Below are positions 1-7,663 of a stretch of 64,000 bases of DNA, in pieces. The notes beneath the pieces were generated by a model. The model had not been told where the DNA came from and made no database searches. It saw nothing but the letters and a program-made list of their open reading frames with translations. The stretch covers positions 62,001 through 126,000 of the forward strand of contig NZ_NCXM01000019.1 in NCBI RefSeq assembly GCF_002104765.1. The letters are read 5' to 3'. The translations under genes were made by a program, and so were the position numbers. Each line of letters starts with the position of its first letter. Within the stretch, counting starts at the first letter, position 1. The stretch comes from Mycolicibacterium vulneris. Its GTDB lineage: Bacteria; Actinomycetota; Actinomycetes; Mycobacteriales; Mycobacteriaceae.

Positions 1-62
1 ACGGCGACCCGCAGACGCTGGCCGAATGCCATCCGCACGGCCCGCCGGTGGACTGGCACTAA
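1..62 (+). CDS. C-terminal end of an unidentified protein (partial)
   Basis: An open frame enters from the left edge and ends with TAA at 60-62, giving a C-terminus that reads GDPQTLAECHPHGPPVDWH. Only about 19 residues are visible, too few to assign a family. The strong hairpin that begins four bases after the stop supports this as the true end of a gene. The 10-mer gccgaatgcc inside this coding end (21-30) recurs in the hairpin arm at 71-80. Confidence 0.5.
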   Translation, partial: GDPQTLAECHPHGPPVDWH

Positions 63-65
63 GGC

Positions 66-107
66 ACGCAGCCGAATGCCCTACTGCGGTAAGGCATTCG
101 GCTGCGT
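66..107. terminator. Bidirectional terminator between convergent genes
   Basis: A perfect 15-bp inverted repeat: arm 66-80 pairs with 93-107 around a 12-base loop, followed by TTAAG on the + strand. It lies between the stop of the upstream + gene (62) and the stop of the minus-strand aldo/keto reductase (123), where a shared terminator is expected. No long U-tract is present, which is usual for mycobacterial terminators. Confidence 0.85.
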
Positions 108-122
108 TTAAGACCTGGATTA

Positions 123-983
123 CTAGGTCCCCATGAAGGTCATCGGATCGTGCAGCACGCGGGTGCCGTCATGCAATCCTTCGATGGCCTCCATGTGCTC
201 GGGGGCGAGGGTGAAGTCGAATACGTCCAGGTTCTGGGCGACGCGCTCAGGCTTGGACGACCGCGAGACCACGACGTTGTCCAACTGCAGGTTCCACCGA
301 ACCAGTACCTGGGCAGGGGTGCGGCCATACTCGGCGGCGATCGACGTCACCGTCGGGTTCTCGAGCATCTTGCCGACACCCAGCGGGCTGTAGGACTGTG
401 TCTGCACGTCGTGCTCGGCGTGGGCCGAGCGCAGGTCGGCCTGGTTCAGCCGCGGGTGCAATTCGACCTGGTTCACCGCGGGCACCTCATCGGCTTCCTC
501 GATGACCGTCGCCAGCAGTTCCTCGGTGAAGTTGCAGACGCCGATCGAGCGGACGTGCCCCTCGTCGCGGGCCACCTTCATGCCCTCGAAGCTCTCCACG
601 TACTTGCCCAGCTTCGGCGCCGGCCAGTGGATCAGGTAGAGGTCGAGGTAGTCCAGCCCGAGCCGGTCCAGGCTCGCCTTGCACGACTCCTGCGCCGTGC
701 GGAAGCCCTGCTTCGAGGTGCCCAGCTTGGTGGCGACGAACAACTCCTCGCGGGGAATGCCCGAGACGGCGATCGCGCGCCCGACGGCTTCCTCGTTGCC
801 GTACGAGGCGGCGGTGTCGATGAGGCGACAGCCGGCTTCCAGCGCCGCGAGTACCGAGCTTTCCGTCTCCTCGTCGGACAACTTGGCTACCCCCAAGCCA
901 AGTACAGGCATCTTCGCCTCGTCATTGAGTGCGACGGTCGGAATCGCGCTGGGCGAGCTGTAGATCTCATCAATCACTGTCAC
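123..983 (-). CDS. Aldo/keto reductase family oxidoreductase
   Basis: The 286-residue protein is an NADPH-dependent carbonyl reductase of the single-domain (beta/alpha)8 AKR family. The catalytic tetrad is visible: Asp56 and Tyr61 in LIDTAASYGNE, Lys86 in ATKLG and His119 in LIHWP. The C-terminal cofactor loop contains SRSSKPERV, which fits the usual 2'-phosphate binding region. The start is GTG at 983, preceded on the minus strand by an AGGTG ribosome-binding sequence. The length is typical of the family (270-290). It resembles the AKR5-type mycobacterial enzymes related to Rv2971; the physiological substrate cannot be read from sequence. It converges with the partial gene at the left edge and diverges from the phosphatase gene at 1517. 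Confidence 0.9.
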   Translation of the reverse strand: MTVIDEIYSSPSAIPTVALNDEAKMPVLGLGVAKLSDEETESSVLAALEAGCRLIDTAASYGNEEAVGRAIAVSGIPREELFVATKLGTSKQGFRTAQESCKASLDRLGLDYLDLYLIHWPAPKLGKYVESFEGMKVARDEGHVRSIGVCNFTEELLATVIEEADEVPAVNQVELHPRLNQADLRSAHAEHDVQTQSYSPLGVGKMLENPTVTSIAAEYGRTPAQVLVRWNLQLDNVVVSRSSKPERVAQNLDVFDFTLAPEHMEAIEGLHDGTRVLHDPMTFMGT

Positions 984-1516
984 TTGCCAATCACCTGCCT
1001 GCTCAAGTTGGTGGTTATCTAGGAAAGGAACGATGACTCAGCGGCGGCCAAGCGGCCGGGCGGTTCAGCCAACGCACTGCGTTGTGCACGGTCCCGCTAC
1101 ATCGCTCGCTTGCAGACAGTAGCGAAGCTCGGCAAGCGGTGCACCGAATGCCGCGGTACTTGTCTGCACAGCAAAATTCGTCACGGCTTGGAGTTACGGG
1201 TTTCCAGCACAATGCGTTTCGCATTGCCGGTGATGGCAATTGTGTGACACCGACTACAGCGCGCACCGTTGCCTCCGATCAGCATTCCACACAAAGCATC
1301 CAGTGAGGTGTATCACCATCGAATTAAGCTGTGCCATATGATCAATTCGCGTCGAACCTCCAGGCAGCCGGGACTACGCGAGCCAAAACCTTGGTGGTCT
1401 AAGTGTTTTCGTTTTCCCGGTGTTCAGCGGGGTGCGCGCGACGCGAATTCGCTGATCCCTTATGCTCGACAAACGCCGAACGCACGCCAACACCGGAAGC
1501 GAGGCAGACCTGTCCC
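984..1516. other. Intergenic region with clustered palindromes, no supported gene
   Basis: The space between two divergent genes is about 530 bases. I see no ORF here with a family signature or a good ribosome-binding site. It holds a 7-bp hairpin at 1210-1226 (arms caatgcg/cgcattg), an overlapping ATTGCC/GGCAAT dyad at 1223-1240, and a longer CACAA/TTGTG dyad (1208-1244). These could be a regulator-binding region. No confident -35/-10 pair was found. Confidence 0.4.
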
Positions 1517-2344
1517 ATGAAGACAACGCAAGAACTTTTCGAAATAGCCTGGCAGGCAACACAAATCGGCGCCACCACGCTCAAGAAATCGCAGCCGAGC
1601 TCGGTGCAGCACAAGGGTGACCGCGACACTGTCACCGACGTCGACCTCGCGATCCAGCGCGACATCGCCGCCTACCTCACCCAGACCACCCCCGATATCG
1701 CGCTACTGGCCGAAGAGTCCGAGCAGCAGCCGGAGATCGAAACGTCCGAGTGGCTCTGGGTTCTTGACCCCATCGACGGGACGTCCAACTTCGTCCACGG
1801 CCTGCCGCTGTGCGCGGTATCACTGGCCCTGTTGCACGCCGGTCGCACCGTGGTGGCCGTCACCCATGCTCCCCTGCTCGGGAAGACCTATCACGCCATC
1901 GAGGGCAAAGGCGCGTTCGTCAACGGGCAACGGATCACCGCCAGCGCCACCGACAGCCTCAGCGGCGCCATCGTGTCCCTCGGCGACTACGCCGTCGGCC
2001 ACGACGCCGGCAGGCTCAATCAGCACCGGCTGGCGCTCACCACCGAGCTGGTGCCCCGCGTCGAGCGCATCCGGATGATCGGGGCGGCGACGCTCGACCT
2101 CGCCTTCGTCGCCGAGGGCGCGCTGGACGCCTGCGTGATGATGTCCAACAAGCCGTGGGACACCGCCGCGGGGACGCTGCTCGCCCGCGAGGCCGGAGCG
2201 CAGCTCACCGACGCGCAGGGCAAGCCGCACACCCACAGCTCCGCATCGACGATCGTCACCGCGCCGGGTATCGCCGAGCAGCTCGCCACGGTGATCCGCA
2301 ACACCGAGGTCCCGAGCGACCGGTACGCGGCCGCCGTCGGCTAG
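1517..2344 (+). CDS. Inositol monophosphatase family phosphatase
   Basis: The 275-residue protein is a Mg-dependent phosphatase of the IMPase/FIG superfamily, which hydrolyses small phosphomonoesters such as inositol-1-phosphate or histidinol phosphate. Metal-binding motifs are in order: AEES (65-68), WVLDPIDGTSNF (about 81-92) and the later PWDTAAG, whose Asp also binds metal. The N-terminal GDRDTVTDVD segment is the mobile first motif. ATG at 1517 is chosen because homology starts there; the frame is open upstream to 1403 without family similarity. Which of the mycobacterial paralogues (SuhB, ImpA, CysQ, HisN types) it matches is uncertain. It is monocistronic, converging with the reductase at 2367. 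Confidence 0.85.
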   Translation: MKTTQELFEIAWQATQIGATTLKKSQPSSVQHKGDRDTVTDVDLAIQRDIAAYLTQTTPDIALLAEESEQQPEIETSEWLWVLDPIDGTSNFVHGLPLCAVSLALLHAGRTVVAVTHAPLLGKTYHAIEGKGAFVNGQRITASATDSLSGAIVSLGDYAVGHDAGRLNQHRLALTTELVPRVERIRMIGAATLDLAFVAEGALDACVMMSNKPWDTAAGTLLAREAGAQLTDAQGKPHTHSSASTIVTAPGIAEQLATVIRNTEVPSDRYAAAVG

Positions 2345-2366
2345 CCGCGGGCGCGAAAGATGCTGC

Positions 2367-3563
2367 TCAGCCCAGAATTTCGGCGATGGGCACGGCCGCG
2401 GCGATCTTGGCGCGGGCCTTCATGACCTTGCCGGGCATCCCGCCGCCGACCACCCCGACCAGGGCGCCGTCGCGTTCGTAGTAGGCCAGGAACTTGCGGC
2501 CGTCGTCCTCGACGACATGGACGATGTCGTCGGCCTCCGGCTCGCCCAGGCACTGGATCTTAACGTCGTACTGGTCGCTCCAGAAGTACGGGACGACCAC
2601 CACCGGCGGCACGTCCTGGCCCAGCATCGCGGGCACGACGGCACGGGCCTGATCCGCGACGTTGCTCCAATGTTCCACGCGCCCTTGATGTCCCGTCGCG
2701 TCGCGCCACGAGGCGACGTCACCGAGCGCCCACACATTCGGTGCGCTGGTGCGCCCGGCCTCGTCGCAGATGACGCCTCTGTCGGTACTGTCGACCTCGA
2801 CCCCGCTGCCCTCGAGCCATTCGGTCGCCGGCCGCGACCCGATGCCGACGACCACGATGTCGGCCGGCAGTTCGGTGCCATCGCTCAGCACCACCGCCTC
2901 GACGCGCGAGTCGCCGCGCACCTCCGTCACCCCGACCCCGAGGCGGACGTCGACGCCTTCGGCGCGGTGCAGCCGGGCCACCAGCTCGCCAATCTGCTCG
3001 CCGAGCACCGCGGCCAGCGGTGTCGGCTGCGGCTCCACCAGCACCACATCCACGCCCAGGCTGCGCAGGCTGGCCGCCACCTCGCAGCCGATGAACCCGG
3101 CACCGATGACGACGGCGCGCTGGGCCGCCGACGCGTGCTTGCGCAGCGCCATGCTTTCGTCGAAGGTCCGCAGCACGCGGACGCCCTCCAGGTCCGGGAT
3201 CGCCGGGATGCGCCGGGGCACCAGGCCCGTGGCAATGACGAGTTCCGCGTAGCCCAGCGTGGTCCCGTCGTCCAGGGTCACGGTCTGCGCCGCGGTGTCC
3301 AGGCTCCTCGCGGCCGACCCCAGTCGCAGGGTGATGTCGTTCTCGTCGTACCACTCGCGCGGTTTGAGCGCGGTGTCGTCGACCTCTTTGCGCAGCACCT
3401 CTTTGGACAGCGGCGGGCGGTCGTAGGGCAGGTGCACCTCGTCGCTGACGATCGTGATGGGCCCGGAATACTCCGACCTCCGCAGCTGCTCGGCGGTGCG
3501 GGCGGCGGCCAATCCGCCACCGACGATCACGATTCCGTTTTTCGCGCTTGCGTCACTACTCAC
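2367..3563 (-). CDS. NAD(P)/FAD-dependent ferredoxin reductase (Rv0688-like)
   Basis: The 398-residue flavoprotein probably passes electrons from NAD(P)H to a ferredoxin, often for a cytochrome P450 or Rieske oxygenase. It has the two Rossmann motifs of the family: an FAD-binding IVIVGGGLAAA at about 11-21 and an NAD(P)-binding VVIGAGFIGCEVA at about 151-163. The FAD-contacting ALGDVASW lies further on, followed by a C-terminal reductase domain (GVVGGGMP near the end). Start is GTG at 3563. In gene order and sequence it matches M. tuberculosis Rv0688, and as there it follows the SDR gene closely (25-base gap), suggesting co-transcription with the SDR. No ferredoxin gene is adjacent. Confidence 0.9.
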   Translation of the reverse strand: MSSDASAKNGIVIVGGGLAAARTAEQLRRSEYSGPITIVSDEVHLPYDRPPLSKEVLRKEVDDTALKPREWYDENDITLRLGSAARSLDTAAQTVTLDDGTTLGYAELVIATGLVPRRIPAIPDLEGVRVLRTFDESMALRKHASAAQRAVVIGAGFIGCEVAASLRSLGVDVVLVEPQPTPLAAVLGEQIGELVARLHRAEGVDVRLGVGVTEVRGDSRVEAVVLSDGTELPADIVVVGIGSRPATEWLEGSGVEVDSTDRGVICDEAGRTSAPNVWALGDVASWRDATGHQGRVEHWSNVADQARAVVPAMLGQDVPPVVVVPYFWSDQYDVKIQCLGEPEADDIVHVVEDDGRKFLAYYERDGALVGVVGGGMPGKVMKARAKIAAAVPIAEILG

Positions 3564-3588
3564 GTGGAGTTCTTAGCACGATGGCCGG

Positions 3589-4416
3589 TCAGTACTTTAG
3601 GGCGCCCTTATCCACGGGGATCTGGGTGCCCGTGAGGGTGCCCGAGCCGTCGCCGGCGAGCCAGGCCACCACGTCGGCCACTTCGTCGGCCGCCATGAAG
3701 CCGTTGGGCTGCATCGGCATTGGCGGAAAGCTGTGCACGAAGGCCGGATGCTTGGCGAAAATCTCCATCATCGCCTCGGGTTCGATCATAGGGGTGTCCA
3801 CCGAGTACGGGTGGATGGAGTTGACCCGGATGCCGAATTCGCCGAGCTCGATGGCCAGCGTGTTGGTCAGCGCCGTGAGTCCGTGTTTGCTGGCCGAATA
3901 GTGGCCGTTGCCCGGGGTGGCCTTGATGCCCGCCGACGAGCTGACCACGACGATGGATCCGCCGTTTCCCGCCTCGATCATGGCGGGCACGGTGGCGCGC
4001 AGCGTGCGCCACGTGCCGGTCAGGTTGACGCCGATGACGGTGTCCCACTGATCGTCGGTGAGCTCCCAGATGCGGCCCCAGCTCAGCACTCCCGCGTTGG
4101 CCACCACGATGTCGAGCCGGCCGAACTGCTCGATCCCGTCGGCCACCAGGTCGCGCAGCGCGGCATCGTCGCGGACGTCGACCTCGCGGGTCAGGATCTT
4201 GCGGCCCTCGTTCTCCACCAGTCGCGCGGTCTCGTCGAGGTCTTCGGGGGTGGCCGGCGTGTAGGTCACGCTGGCCGACGCCGCCGCGCAGATGTCCAGC
4301 GCGATGATGTCGGCGCCCTCGCGGGCCAGCCGCACCGCGTGCGAGCGCCCCTGCCCACGGGCGGCCCCGGTGATGAATGCGACCCGCCCGTGCAGTGATC
4401 CGGCCTGTCCAGCCAC
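3589..4416 (-). CDS. Mycofactocin-type short-chain dehydrogenase (Rv0687-like)
   Basis: A 275-residue classical SDR. The cofactor motif TGAARGQG is at 16-23, the catalytic triad is Ser160, Tyr173 and Lys177 (YSASK), and NAG is at 107-109. An insertion after the second strand (residues about 42-70, DICAA...PEDLDETARLVE) is the hallmark of SDRs coupled to mycofactocin, which bind NAD without exchanging it. GTG at 4416 is preferred over an upstream in-frame start because an AAGGGG ribosome-binding site precedes it and the length then equals Rv0687. It lies just upstream of the ferredoxin reductase gene. The mycofactocin maturation genes, near this locus in M. tuberculosis, are not in the window. 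Confidence 0.9.
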   Translation of the reverse strand: MAGQAGSLHGRVAFITGAARGQGRSHAVRLAREGADIIALDICAAASASVTYTPATPEDLDETARLVENEGRKILTREVDVRDDAALRDLVADGIEQFGRLDIVVANAGVLSWGRIWELTDDQWDTVIGVNLTGTWRTLRATVPAMIEAGNGGSIVVVSSSAGIKATPGNGHYSASKHGLTALTNTLAIELGEFGIRVNSIHPYSVDTPMIEPEAMMEIFAKHPAFVHSFPPMPMQPNGFMAADEVADVVAWLAGDGSGTLTGTQIPVDKGALKY

Positions 4417-4506
4417 GTGTAACCCCTTCGACCGCCGATAGTCCAAGCCAGGCTAGCAGCGCAACTGAAACGTGTTCTAATTCACCCGGCGTTGCCGGGC
4501 GAGCCG

Positions 4507-5337
4507 TCAGATTTCGGCGATGATCGCCGCGCGCCGGCTGGTGTATTCGGCATCGGTCAGCGCCCCGCTGGCGTGCAGCTCCTGCAGCTCCTGCAGCCGC
4601 GCGGCGATCGGCGGCGGTGTGACCACCGCCGCCGCTGCGGGCGCCGCAGCCGGCGCCGGCTGCGCGGCCGGGGCCTGCTGTTCGACCGCACGGCGCACCA
4701 CCGCCTGGATCTGGGCGCGCAGGGCCGGGTTCGACCGGATGTCGACCATCTGGTTGAGCGCGACGTTGTTGGCCTTGAGGATCTGCAGGATCTCCATCAA
4801 CGGGCCGGCCTGCCCGCTCAAGTCGTAGGTTTTGTTGTCCTCGGCCACCGTGAACTGCGCGGGAACCAGGCCGTTGACCAAAGCGCTTCGCTCCCAGTCG
4901 ATTCGGTATTCGCTGGTGGTGGGGTTGACCAGCACCACCACCTTGCGGGCGTTGAGGTTGCCGAGCCGGGTGACGCTGGCGATGACCCGGTCCTCGCTGT
5001 CGAACGGCAGGAGTCCAGGGCCGGCGATGTGCAGGTGCACCTTGACGACCTGCTGGTTGTTGACCCACGTCCCGGTCTCGGTGATGCCGGTGATCTGGGC
5101 GAGCGTCAGCACCCCGTGCTGCTCGAGCGCGGCCACCTTGGCCGACGATTTGGCCCCGTAGTTCGCCAGGGCGAGCGCGATCAGCACGTCGGCGACGGTG
5201 ATCAGCAGGCCGACGTAGAACATCCACTGCAGCAGGCTGTCGAGGCCGAGGGTGAAGTACACGATCAGGAAGATCGGTCCGACCAGGCCGCCGCACAGCA
5301 AAACGACCAACTGTGCCTTCAGGTAGCGCGCTAACAC
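4507..5337 (-). CDS. Membrane protein with C-terminal SHOCT domain (Rv0686-like)
   Basis: The 276-residue protein starts with two predicted transmembrane helices (about 8-30 and 37-60), followed by a soluble region of about 140 residues and an Ala/Pro-rich linker (about 220-243). It ends in a SHOCT-type helical hairpin (LQELHASGALTDAEY...), a short domain often found at protein termini and thought to mediate oligomerisation. GTG at 5337 is preceded by AAGGAGG at good spacing. Gene position matches M. tuberculosis Rv0686, also annotated only as a membrane protein. The function is unknown. It sits between the PE gene and the SDR gene, all on the minus strand. Confidence 0.85.
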   Translation of the reverse strand: MLARYLKAQLVVLLCGGLVGPIFLIVYFTLGLDSLLQWMFYVGLLITVADVLIALALANYGAKSSAKVAALEQHGVLTLAQITGITETGTWVNNQQVVKVHLHIAGPGLLPFDSEDRVIASVTRLGNLNARKVVVLVNPTTSEYRIDWERSALVNGLVPAQFTVAEDNKTYDLSGQAGPLMEILQILKANNVALNQMVDIRSNPALRAQIQAVVRRAVEQQAPAAQPAPAAAPAAAAVVTPPPIAARLQELQELHASGALTDAEYTSRRAAIIAEI

Positions 5338-5428
5338 ATGCCCCTCCTTGGCTTACTGGGCAATCCGTGTCAGATTAGCGCTGAGGGTGTCGTGACGAAT
5401 GCGATACGCGCAAACCGCGTCCGGTCGC

Positions 5429-6199
5429 TTATACCGGCTCGGTGGGCACGATCGGCACCCGCTTGACCGGCGCGCCCGCCGGTTGCGCCGGGTGCGCCGG
5501 CTGCGCCGCGGCCGGAGCGGGGGCAGCGGTACGCGCCGACACCGGCATCGTGGAGGCCGGCGAGGTCTGCGGCGGCACTGCGGTCTGCAGCGGCGCGGCG
5601 CCGGTTCCGGCGGGCGTCGCAACCGAGGCCGCCGGCTGCACGGGGGCGGGCGAGCCGGCCGGAGCGTAGGCCGGCGTCACCACCCGCGCCGCCCCGGCCG
5701 GGGTGGTGGCCGAGGCCAGCGTCGCCGACCCCGCCGGGGCGGCCGCGATCGGGGTGCCGGCCGGTGCGGGTGCCACCGCTGCCGCGGCCGGCGCCACCGC
5801 CGCCGCGAGCGGTCCCGCGGGTGCGGTCGGCGCGGACGTACCCACGGCACCGGCGCTCACCGCCGGCACCTGCGCGGCCACCGACGCCGGCGCCGCGGCG
5901 GTCTGCAAGGGCGAGGTGTTGGCGGCCTCGGCGAAGGCATACTGCGCCGCCCCGCCGTTCATCAGCTGGACGAACTGGCTGTGGAACGCGGCCGCCTGGG
6001 CACTCAGCGCCTGATAGACCTGGGAGTGCGCGTCGAAGAGCGCGGCGATGCTCGCCGACACCTCGTCGGCGCCGGGGGCCAGCACCTCTGATGTCGGACC
6101 CATCGCGGCGGTGTTGGCAGAGCTGATCGTAAACCCGATCCTGGCCAAGTCCCCCGCCGCGGCCGCGACGAATTCGGGCGTCGCCTGAACGAACGACAT
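5429..6199 (-). CDS. PE family protein with Ala/Pro-rich tail
   Basis: The protein begins MSFVQATPEF, the diagnostic start of PE proteins, and residues 1 to about 95 form the predicted two-helix PE domain. The remaining 160 residues are low-complexity Ala, Pro, Thr and Val with no PGRS-type Gly repeats and no recognisable enzyme domain. ATG at 6199 is chosen over an in-frame start 14 codons upstream because it yields the conserved N-terminus and has GGAGGTG just before it. PE proteins are exported through type VII (ESX) systems, normally as partners of PPE proteins; no PPE gene is in the window. In M. tuberculosis no PE gene lies between tuf and Rv0686. Confidence 0.92.
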   Translation of the reverse strand: MSFVQATPEFVAAAAGDLARIGFTISSANTAAMGPTSEVLAPGADEVSASIAALFDAHSQVYQALSAQAAAFHSQFVQLMNGGAAQYAFAEAANTSPLQTAAAPASVAAQVPAVSAGAVGTSAPTAPAGPLAAAVAPAAAAVAPAPAGTPIAAAPAGSATLASATTPAGAARVVTPAYAPAGSPAPVQPAASVATPAGTGAAPLQTAVPPQTSPASTMPVSARTAAPAPAAAQPAHPAQPAGAPVKRVPIVPTEPV

Positions 6200-6312
6200 C
6201 GGCACCTCCCCGCACATCACGGTCAGGAGAATTATGAGCAAATTCTAAACCAGGCGGCGCTGTTGCCGCATGATTTCTCCCGCGCCGCTCGAGGCCGACG
6301 CCCGCAACGCAC

Positions 6313-6347
6313 AAAGCCCGGACTGCCGAGTCGGCAATCCGGGCTTT
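6313..6347 (-). terminator. Terminator downstream of tuf
   Basis: A long hairpin: arm 6313-6329 (aaagcccggactgccga) pairs with 6331-6347 with a single G-T wobble. It lies 15 bases past the tuf stop on the minus strand and ends in a short T run. This is the expected end of the rpsL-rpsG-fusA-tuf transcript and separates it from the PE gene. Confidence 0.85.
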
Positions 6348-6361
6348 GCGGTGGTTCGAAA

Positions 6362-7552
6362 CTACTTGATGATCTTGACGACCCGGCCGGCGCCGACGGT
6401 GCGGCCACCCTCACGGATCGCGAACCGCAGACCGTCGTCCATGGCGACGGGCTGGATCAGCTTCACCGAGATGTTGGTGTTGTCACCGGGCATCACCATT
6501 TCGGTGCCCTCCGGCAACGTCACCACACCGGTCACGTCGGTGGTGCGGAAGTAGAACTGCGGACGGTAGTTGTTGAAGAACGGCGTGTGCCGGCCGCCCT
6601 CGTCCTTGGACAGGATGTAGACGCTGCCCTCGAACTCGGTGTGCGGCGTGGTGGTGCCGGGCTTCACGACGACCTGACCGCGCTCGACGTCCTCGCGCTT
6701 GATACCACGCAGCAGCAGCCCGACGTTGTCGCCGGCCTGGCCCTGGTCCAGCAGCTTGCGGAACATCTCCACACCGGTGACGGTGGTCTTGGTGCTGGTC
6801 GGCTTGATGCCGACGATCTCGACTTCCTCGTTGACGTTGATCACACCGCGCTCGACACGACCGGTGACCACCGTGCCACGACCGGTAATGGTGAAGACGT
6901 CCTCGACGGGCATCAGGAACGGCTTCTCCGTCTCGCGGACCGGGTCCGGGATCGACTCGTCGACGGCCTCCATCAGCTGCTCGACGGACTCGACCCACTT
7001 GGCGTCGCCCTCGAGCGCCTTGAGCGCCGAGACCCGAACGACCGGGGCGTCCTCGTCGAACTCCTGGGCGGCCAGCAGTTCGCGGACCTCCATCTCGACG
7101 AGCTCGAGCAGCTCCTCGTCGTCGACCATGTCGGCCTTGTTCAGCGCGACCAGGATGTAGGGCACACCGACCTGACGGGCCAGCAGCACGTGCTCACGGG
7201 TCTGCGGCATCGGGCCGTCGGTGGCGGCGACCACCAGGATCGCGCCGTCCATCTGGGCGGCACCGGTGATCATGTTCTTGATGTAGTCCGCGTGGCCAGG
7301 TGCGTCGACGTGCGCGTAGTGGCGCTTCTCGGTCTGGTACTCCACGTGGGAGATGTTGATGGTGATGCCGCGCTGACGCTCTTCGGGCGCGTTGTCGATC
7401 TGGTCGAACGCGCGGGACTCGTTCAGGTTGGGGTACTTGTCGTGCAGAACCTTGGTGATAGCCGCGGTCAGCGTGGTCTTGCCGTGGTCAACGTGACCGA
7501 TGGTCCCGATGTTGACGTGCGGCTTCGTCCGCTCGAACTTCGCCTTCGCCAC
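6362..7552 (-). CDS. tuf: Elongation factor Tu
   Basis: The 396-residue GTPase delivers aminoacyl-tRNA to the ribosome. The G1 loop GHVDHGKT is at about 19-26, followed by DAPGHADY (G3), NKAD (G4) and SALKA (G5), then the beta-barrel domains 2 and 3 ending in GRVVKIIK. Length and sequence are those of mycobacterial EF-Tu (396). Start is GTG at 7552, with AGGAGGA upstream. It is the last gene of the str operon; a 111-base gap separates it from fusA and could hold a promoter of its own, but I see no clear -35/-10 pair there. Confidence 0.98.
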   Translation of the reverse strand: MAKAKFERTKPHVNIGTIGHVDHGKTTLTAAITKVLHDKYPNLNESRAFDQIDNAPEERQRGITINISHVEYQTEKRHYAHVDAPGHADYIKNMITGAAQMDGAILVVAATDGPMPQTREHVLLARQVGVPYILVALNKADMVDDEELLELVEMEVRELLAAQEFDEDAPVVRVSALKALEGDAKWVESVEQLMEAVDESIPDPVRETEKPFLMPVEDVFTITGRGTVVTGRVERGVINVNEEVEIVGIKPTSTKTTVTGVEMFRKLLDQGQAGDNVGLLLRGIKREDVERGQVVVKPGTTTPHTEFEGSVYILSKDEGGRHTPFFNNYRPQFYFRTTDVTGVVTLPEGTEMVMPGDNTNISVKLIQPVAMDDGLRFAIREGGRTVGAGRVVKIIK

Positions 7553-7663
7553 TTGTGTGTCCTCCTGGACTAGTTGGTGCTTGTTAAAGCAGTGTTTGTG
7601 TTTTCAGTTGTGCCGCGCCCAAGGCTTTCCAATGACCCGGCAAGGTTACTCCGCTGCTGGCCG

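Noticed and set aside
1015..1306. Short open frames in the 984-1516 gap
   Set aside because: No ribosome-binding site, family motif or typical codon use.
1403..1516. Longer N-terminus for the inositol monophosphatase
   Set aside because: The extra residues have no family similarity and ATG at 1517 begins the conserved domain.
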